Source: Bacteroidetes bacterium UBA1860 (GTDB lineage Bacteria > Bacteroidota > Rhodothermia > Balneolales > Balneolaceae). Taken from it: 11,374 nt of DNA. Under the pieces are notes generated by a model. That model made no database searches. It worked only from the letters and a program-made list of their open reading frames with translations, and was not told the DNA's origin. The stretch is from assembly GCA_002338335.1 (NCBI GenBank), contig DDIC01000009.1, positions 1-11,374 of the forward strand, written 5' to 3'. Below, one piece after another: positions 7,691 through 11,374 of this stretch. Position numbers and translations under genes: made by a program. Each line of letters opens with the position of its first letter. The stretch's first letter is position 1.

Positions 7691-7721
7691 TTGTTCTAGC
7701 CAAAGTGTTTTCGTAACTTTA
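7691..7721 (+). promoter_or_regulatory. Candidate Bacteroidota-type promoter for the DUF177-rpmF-plsX-fab cluster
   Basis: TTG at 7691-7693 (ATTG with the base before, one mismatch to TTTG) is followed after exactly 20 nt by TAACTTTA (7714-7721). This matches TAnnTTTG at all but the last base. Spacing and sequence fit the known Bacteroidota vegetative promoter form. It lies directly after the kinase stop codon and before ATG 7728, so a transcript from it would be nearly leaderless. No start site has been measured, so this is inference. Confidence 0.45.
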
Positions 7722-7728
7722 CAGGCTA
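7697..7728 (+). repeat. Imperfect inverted repeat over the DUF177 start
   Basis: TAGCCAAAG (7697-7705) faces CTTT (7717-7720) and GGCTA (7724-7728), giving nine pairable bases with a 3-nt bulge and an 11-nt loop. It spans the candidate -7 element and touches the first base of the DUF177 ATG. It could be an operator or an RNA hairpin in read-through mRNA, or chance. There is no T tract after it, so it is not a terminator. Confidence 0.35.
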
Positions 7729-8237
7729 TGGCTGGAAACGGCAAACTCTCTTTCATGATCCAAGATCTACCTGATGGGAAAGCTTCCAAAGATGTCTCTT
7801 TAGGTTTGGGTGAGCTTGATCTTGGTGAAAATTCGTTACTTGAAGCGAGGGTAGAGTTTAATTTCCATAAGACTCAGTGGTTTGTGGATGTGTCATTTTC
7901 AGTCAATGCAGTGGTGAAACGCCAATGTCAACGTTCTTTGAAATGGTTTGAAACGTCAGTTGAGTCATCCTATCATGTGACGTACTCTTCGGAGTTTACA
8001 CATGAGGAGATTGATTACTCGGGTGGGAAGAAGCCTTTTCCAAATCCCGATGATCCGGTTACTCTAGATGCTGAGGTCAGAGATTCCATTGTTTTGGAAT
8101 TGCCGATTCGCCCTCTTCACCCAGATTTTATCGATGAAAACGGACAGATTAAACCATTTTCAACACAAACGTTTGGTGATACAGAGTTGGAAACATCTGT
8201 GGATCCTCGCTGGCAGGCATTAAAACATCTTAAGTGA
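7728..8237 (+). CDS. DUF177 (YceD-like) protein upstream of rpmF
   Basis: It is a 169-residue member of the DUF177/YceD family, which sits just before rpmF in very many bacteria. In E. coli and plants family members are linked to 23S rRNA accumulation and large-subunit assembly; the role here is inferred from family and position. Family marks are CQRSL (67-71) in place of the usual CxRCL, EVRDSIVLELPIRPL (116-130) and the C-terminal DPRWQALKHLK (159-169). The second cysteine of the first motif is Ser70. The Cys after 'PL' in many homologues is His131, so the putative metal site is incomplete. An in-frame ATG at 7656 would add 24 residues and overlap the kinase by 35 bp. I prefer ATG 7728 because the conserved fold starts shortly after it and a candidate promoter lies between. 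rpmF follows after 7 bp. Confidence 0.82.
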   Translation: MAGNGKLSFMIQDLPDGKASKDVSLGLGELDLGENSLLEARVEFNFHKTQWFVDVSFSVNAVVKRQCQRSLKWFETSVESSYHVTYSSEFTHEEIDYSGGKKPFPNPDDPVTLDAEVRDSIVLELPIRPLHPDFIDENGQIKPFSTQTFGDTELETSVDPRWQALKHLK

Positions 8238-8244
8238 CATAATA

Positions 8245-8433
8245 ATGGCACATCCAAAACGAAAAACGTCCAAAGCTCGTCGAAATCTCCGAAGATCCCA
8301 TCATGGAATCGAGGAAATTACATTGGTTACCTGTCCAAACTGTGGAAGCAAGCACAGGTACCATCACGTATGCATGTCTTGTGGCATGTACAGAGGGCGT
8401 AAAGTCCTAAATATTGGCGCGACACAAGCCTAA
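8245..8433 (+). CDS. rpmF: Ribosomal protein bL32
   Basis: This is the 62-residue large-subunit protein bL32. The N-terminus MAHPKRKTSKARRN is typical (MAxPKRKxSxxRR). A zinc ribbon is complete: Cys30-x-x-Cys33 and Cys43-x-x-Cys46. This is therefore the zinc-binding form, not a zinc-independent paralogue. ATG at 8245 lies 7 bp after the DUF177 stop, and plsX follows after 9 bp. The DUF177-rpmF-plsX order is widely conserved and couples ribosome supply to lipid synthesis. No Shine-Dalgarno is visible. Confidence 0.97.
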   Translation: MAHPKRKTSKARRNLRRSHHGIEEITLVTCPNCGSKHRYHHVCMSCGMYRGRKVLNIGATQA

Positions 8434-8442
8434 CGGACTCTG

Positions 8443-9438
8443 ATGGCTACGTCACTTCATGTTGCCGTAGATGTTGTTGGTGGGGATCACTTCCCAGAAA
8501 ACCCAATGGCAGGAGCAAAGCTTGCATTAGCGGCGCACTCGCATCTAATTCTACATCTCTTGGGCCCTGAAAGCCTCATTCGAGAAGAAGCTCAATCACA
8601 AGGATTAGACCTCTCTCGATGTGTGATTCATGACGCACCTGAAATTGTAGGTATGGAAGATGCGCCATCTGCTGCGCTAAAAACAAAACCACATTCATCC
8701 ATCGCACTTGGCAATGGGCTCGTAAAAAAGGGACATGCTCAAGCGTTTGTAAGTGCCGGTAACACGGGTGCCTTGCTGGCTGCCTCAATGTTTATCCTTG
8801 GGAAGCTCGAAGGGGTTGCGAGACCTACCATTGGGACCGTTTACCCCACGATTAAAGGCTTTAGGCTTCTGCTTGATGCAGGGGCAAATCTTGAACTTCG
8901 TGCAGAGCATTATCTCCAATTTGCCAAAATGGGACGGATCTATGCGGAACACCTGATGGGTATTGAACATCCTAAAGTTGGACTTCTAAATGTAGGTGAA
9001 GAAGCAGAAAAGGGGACAGAGATGCTCATTGAGGCCTATAATGCGCTTCAGGGTTTGTCTGAGTTCACAGGCAACATAGAGGGGCGTGATATACTCACAG
9101 GAAAAGCGGATGTTTTTCTATGTAACGGACTCGTGGGGAATCTTCTGTTAAAATTTGGTGAATCTATCCCCGATGTTCTTTCTCTATTACTTGGCAAAAC
9201 AATGAAAGAAAAAAACCTTGAACCAGCACAACAAGCGTTGGTTGCAGAGGTCTTCAAGGAAGCCATGCAACCCTTCAATTATGAGAATGTGGGGGGAATG
9301 CCGTTCCTTGGAGTAGATGGAATTAGTATGGTTGGTCACGGTGGAAGTACACCCAAGGCCATCTTTAACATGATTAGCAATGCAATGCATTGCGTAGAAG
9401 TAGAGCTGAATCAACGTATTCTCACCTCACTTAACTAA
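8443..9438 (+). CDS. plsX: Phosphate acyltransferase PlsX
   Basis: PlsX makes acyl-phosphate from acyl-ACP, the donor used by PlsY to start phospholipid synthesis; it is a peripheral membrane protein. The 331 residues match the usual 320-350. Recognisable blocks: VDVVGGDHFPE (9-19), VSAGNTGALLA (103-113), LLDAGAN (143-149), LLNVGEEAEKG (181-191), IEGRDI (212-217), CNGLVGNLLLK (227-237) and GHGGS (298-302). Two positions depart from the commonest form. The first block is usually DAMGGDHAP but here is DVVGGDHFP, and the usual 'DGFxGN' reads 'NGLVGN', with Asn228 in place of Asp. The rest is intact and there is no frameshift, so I expect a working enzyme. ATG at 8443; fabH follows after 5 bp. 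Confidence 0.95.
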   Translation: MATSLHVAVDVVGGDHFPENPMAGAKLALAAHSHLILHLLGPESLIREEAQSQGLDLSRCVIHDAPEIVGMEDAPSAALKTKPHSSIALGNGLVKKGHAQAFVSAGNTGALLAASMFILGKLEGVARPTIGTVYPTIKGFRLLLDAGANLELRAEHYLQFAKMGRIYAEHLMGIEHPKVGLLNVGEEAEKGTEMLIEAYNALQGLSEFTGNIEGRDILTGKADVFLCNGLVGNLLLKFGESIPDVLSLLLGKTMKEKNLEPAQQALVAEVFKEAMQPFNYENVGGMPFLGVDGISMVGHGGSTPKAIFNMISNAMHCVEVELNQRILTSLN

Positions 9439-9443
9439 CCCTT

Positions 9444-10448
9444 ATGGCTCGTTCTAATCAACGAAAGGCCACCATTACTGGCATTGGTCATTACATTCCC
9501 GAACACATCCTTACGAATGCCGATCTTGAGAAACTCGTTGAGACCAATGATGAGTGGATACGCACTAGAACTGGCATTAGCGAGCGCAGAATTGAGAAGG
9601 ATCCCGACAAGGCTGCAGCTCACATGGGAACTCAAGCAGCAATAGAAGCACTAAATAGTGCTAATGTCGATACATCTGACGTAGATGCGATTCTGGTTGC
9701 TACAGTGACACCAGATTATATGTTTCCTGCCACTTCTGCCTTAATTCAGAAATCGTTGGGTGCTAAAGGAGCCTTCGGTTTTGACGTATCGGCTGCTTGT
9801 TCGGGGTTTCTATACACACTCTCAACGGCTGCTATGATGATTGAGTCTGGAAGAGTTGACACAATCTTGGTCATTGGTACCGACAAAATGAGCTCGATTG
9901 TAGACTACACAGACCGTAATACGTGCATCCTTTTTGGTGATGGGGCAGGGGCTGTAGTCCTGCAAGCTACTGAAGAAGATCATGGGTTCCGTGATTTCAT
10001 CCACTACACCGACGGTGATGAAGATCTATATCTGGTACAAGAGGCAGGTGGAAGTCGAGAGCCAGCCTCCAAGGAGAGTGTTGAGCAACGCAAACACTTT
10101 ATCCGTCAAGATGGTCGTGCCATCTTCAAGCGTGCTACAGAAGGCATGGCAGGAGTAGCAGAGGAGATTATGAAAAAAAATAAACTTGCTGCTGACGATA
10201 TAGCATGGCTAGTGCCTCATCAGGCAAACTCTAGAATCATAGAAGCTACTGCGAATCGTATGGGTGTTTCGATGGATCAAGTGATGATGAATATTGACAA
10301 ATATGGCAATACGACCGCTGCGACTATCCCATTATGCCTCTATGACTGGAAAGATCAGCTTCAAAAGGGTGATGAGTTGATTTTGACCGCATTTGGAGGG
10401 GGACTAACCTGGGGTGCCACGTGGCTAACGTGGGGAGGGGCTAAGTAG
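9444..10448 (+). CDS. fabH: 3-oxoacyl-ACP synthase III (KAS III)
   Basis: It condenses acetyl-CoA (or another short acyl-CoA) with malonyl-ACP to begin type II fatty-acid synthesis in the cytoplasm. It has 334 residues. The thiolase-fold catalytic triad is complete: Cys119 in SAACSGF, His259 in VPHQAN and Asn289 in KYGNTTAA. NDEWIRTRTGI (35-45) near the N-terminus is the family's CoA-binding segment, and FGGGLTWGA (317-325) near the end is also typical. The primer preference (straight or branched) cannot be told by eye. It starts at ATG 9444, with no Shine-Dalgarno. Its TAG stop shares one base with the GTG start of fabD (TAGTG, 10446-10450), so translational coupling is likely. Confidence 0.96.
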   Translation: MARSNQRKATITGIGHYIPEHILTNADLEKLVETNDEWIRTRTGISERRIEKDPDKAAAHMGTQAAIEALNSANVDTSDVDAILVATVTPDYMFPATSALIQKSLGAKGAFGFDVSAACSGFLYTLSTAAMMIESGRVDTILVIGTDKMSSIVDYTDRNTCILFGDGAGAVVLQATEEDHGFRDFIHYTDGDEDLYLVQEAGGSREPASKESVEQRKHFIRQDGRAIFKRATEGMAGVAEEIMKKNKLAADDIAWLVPHQANSRIIEATANRMGVSMDQVMMNIDKYGNTTAATIPLCLYDWKDQLQKGDELILTAFGGGLTWGATWLTWGGAK

Positions 10449-11335
10449 TGAAAGCTGTTTTATTTCCTGGCCAAGGATCTCAAAAAGTGGGCATGGGGCA
10501 AGAACTCCTGGAATCAAATGGAGCGGGTGCGGATCTACTAAGACAAGCCGATGCAATCTTTGATGGGCAATTACTTCCTGTAATGTTGGAAGGACCCATG
10601 GATGTCTTGACTCAGACTAAATGGACTCAGCCGGCTATTTTTGTCCATTCAATGGCCTTATGGCGAGAACATCAACCTGATGATGGGTTCTTTAGCTTCA
10701 CAGCGGGTCATAGCCTTGGTGAATATGGATCTCTTGTTGTAGCAGACGTTTTGTCATTTGAAGAGGCGCTCTACCTCGTAAAAAAACGTGGAGAACTCAT
10801 GCAGCAAGCCGGTGAAAATCAACCAGGTACGATGGCAGCTGTTTTAGGACTTGATGATGAGACTGTGGAATCGATTTGCACGCGTATTTCTCGAGATAAC
10901 CACCATGTTGTGCCTGCGAATTATAACTCAACAGGCCAGATTGTCTTGTCTGGTCACATCTCAGCTGTTCATGAAGCGATGGAGCTTCTACAATCTGAAG
11001 GTGCAAAAATGGTCAAAGAGTTGACCGTTAGTGGTGCGTTTCATTCACCACTCATGAAATCTGCTGAGGCTGAGCTTGCAACGGCAATGGATGAGGTGGT
11101 GTTCAGGCCTGCCAACATGGATGTGTTTAGCAATGTAACAGCAACAGCAAGTCGAGATCCAGAGGAGTTAAAGGCCAATCTTCTATCCCAATTAACGGGG
11201 TCAGTTCGGTGGACACAGACCATGGAAGCTGTGCATGGCCTAGGTGTGGATTCCATTACAGAATGTGGCCCAGGTGTTGTCCTTCAAAAAATGTGGAAAC
11301 GATCGTATCCAGAAACAACAATCGAGCCATTATGA
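10448..11335 (+). CDS. fabD: Malonyl-CoA:ACP transacylase
   Basis: FabD moves malonyl from CoA to acyl carrier protein, supplying the extender for FabH and the elongating synthases. It has 295 residues, within the normal range. Motifs: FPGQGSQ (6-12), the nucleophile elbow GHSLGEY (87-93) with Ser89, the carboxylate-binding Arg114 (KKRGELMQ) and GAFHSPLM (196-203) with catalytic His199. The end region CGPGVVLQ (273-280) is also typical. The start is GTG at 10448, overlapping the fabH stop by one base. The stop overlaps the next ATG by 4 bp (ATGA, 11332-11335). All key residues are present. Confidence 0.96.
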   Translation: MKAVLFPGQGSQKVGMGQELLESNGAGADLLRQADAIFDGQLLPVMLEGPMDVLTQTKWTQPAIFVHSMALWREHQPDDGFFSFTAGHSLGEYGSLVVADVLSFEEALYLVKKRGELMQQAGENQPGTMAAVLGLDDETVESICTRISRDNHHVVPANYNSTGQIVLSGHISAVHEAMELLQSEGAKMVKELTVSGAFHSPLMKSAEAELATAMDEVVFRPANMDVFSNVTATASRDPEELKANLLSQLTGSVRWTQTMEAVHGLGVDSITECGPGVVLQKMWKRSYPETTIEPL

Positions 11336-11374
11336 GTAAACCATTAGCTGATTTTGTATGTATAGTAACAGGTG
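11332..11374 (+). CDS. fabG: Start of 3-oxoacyl-ACP reductase (partial)
   Basis: Only 14 codons are in the window, reading MSKPLADFVCIVTG. The end, a short beta strand leading to 'VTG', is how short-chain dehydrogenases of the FabG type begin (VxLVTGxxxGIG), and fabG is the usual neighbour after fabD. The ATGA overlap with fabD indicates translational coupling. The rest, including the Ser-Tyr-Lys catalytic set, is outside the window, so the call rests largely on context. Confidence 0.72.
   Translation, partial: MSKPLADFVCIVTG

Noticed and set aside
7656..7727. Upstream extension of DUF177 to ATG 7656
   Set aside because: It would overlap the kinase by 35 bp and run through the candidate promoter. 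The added residues show no family similarity that I recognise.
9382..9393. Perfect palindrome GCAATGCATTGC near the end of plsX
   Set aside because: It is inside coding sequence, only 12 bp, occurs once, and has no T tract or partner site.
1..11374. Search for CRISPR arrays, tRNA or rRNA, insertion sequences, phage or defence genes
   Set aside because: No regularly spaced repeats, cloverleaf-like segments, transposase or integrase motifs, or terminal inverted repeats were seen. Nearly every base belongs to a recognisable core gene.

Overview
The window is a stretch of ordinary bacterial core genes, densely packed and of moderate GC. It suggests a Gram-negative member of the Bacteroidota in the broad sense, possibly the Rhodothermota/Balneolota side. 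Three things point there: the tail of what looks like a DUF5117/DUF4953-type zinc metalloprotease, the almost complete lack of Shine-Dalgarno sequences before well-identified genes, and candidate promoters of the Bacteroidota form (TTG, about 20 nt, TAnnTTTG). The phylum is an inference from gene content; no rRNA is present.

Left part, 1-4655. A C-terminal metalloprotease fragment on the + strand (3-419) converges on a three-gene minus-strand group concerned with the cell envelope and isoprenoids. Read 5'->3' this is a long-chain trans-polyprenyl diphosphate synthase (4655-3633), an LpxH-like metallophosphatase (3627-2746) and a class A penicillin-binding protein (2724-457). The gaps are only 5 and 21 bp, so they are probably one transcript.

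Middle, 4656-4777. A divergent intergenic region of about 120 bp must hold the promoters for both sides.

Right part, 4778-11374, all + strand and tightly packed. First comes an upper-glycolysis pair, pfkA and pgi, overlapping by ATGA. Next is a deoxynucleoside kinase. Then follows the classical ribosome/lipid cluster: DUF177 (YceD-like), rpmF, plsX, fabH, fabD and the first 14 codons of fabG. A candidate promoter and an imperfect inverted repeat lie in the 37 bp before the DUF177 gene. PlsX, FabH, FabD and FabG together start phospholipid and fatty-acid synthesis: acyl-phosphate formation, malonyl loading onto ACP, the first condensation and the first reduction. Pfk and Pgi feed glycolysis.

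I found no RNA gene, CRISPR array, insertion sequence, phage gene or clear terminator, and no convincing new biological system. The findings are modest: residue departures in PlsX and DUF177, uncertain or non-ATG starts, translational-coupling overlaps, and candidate regulatory sites.
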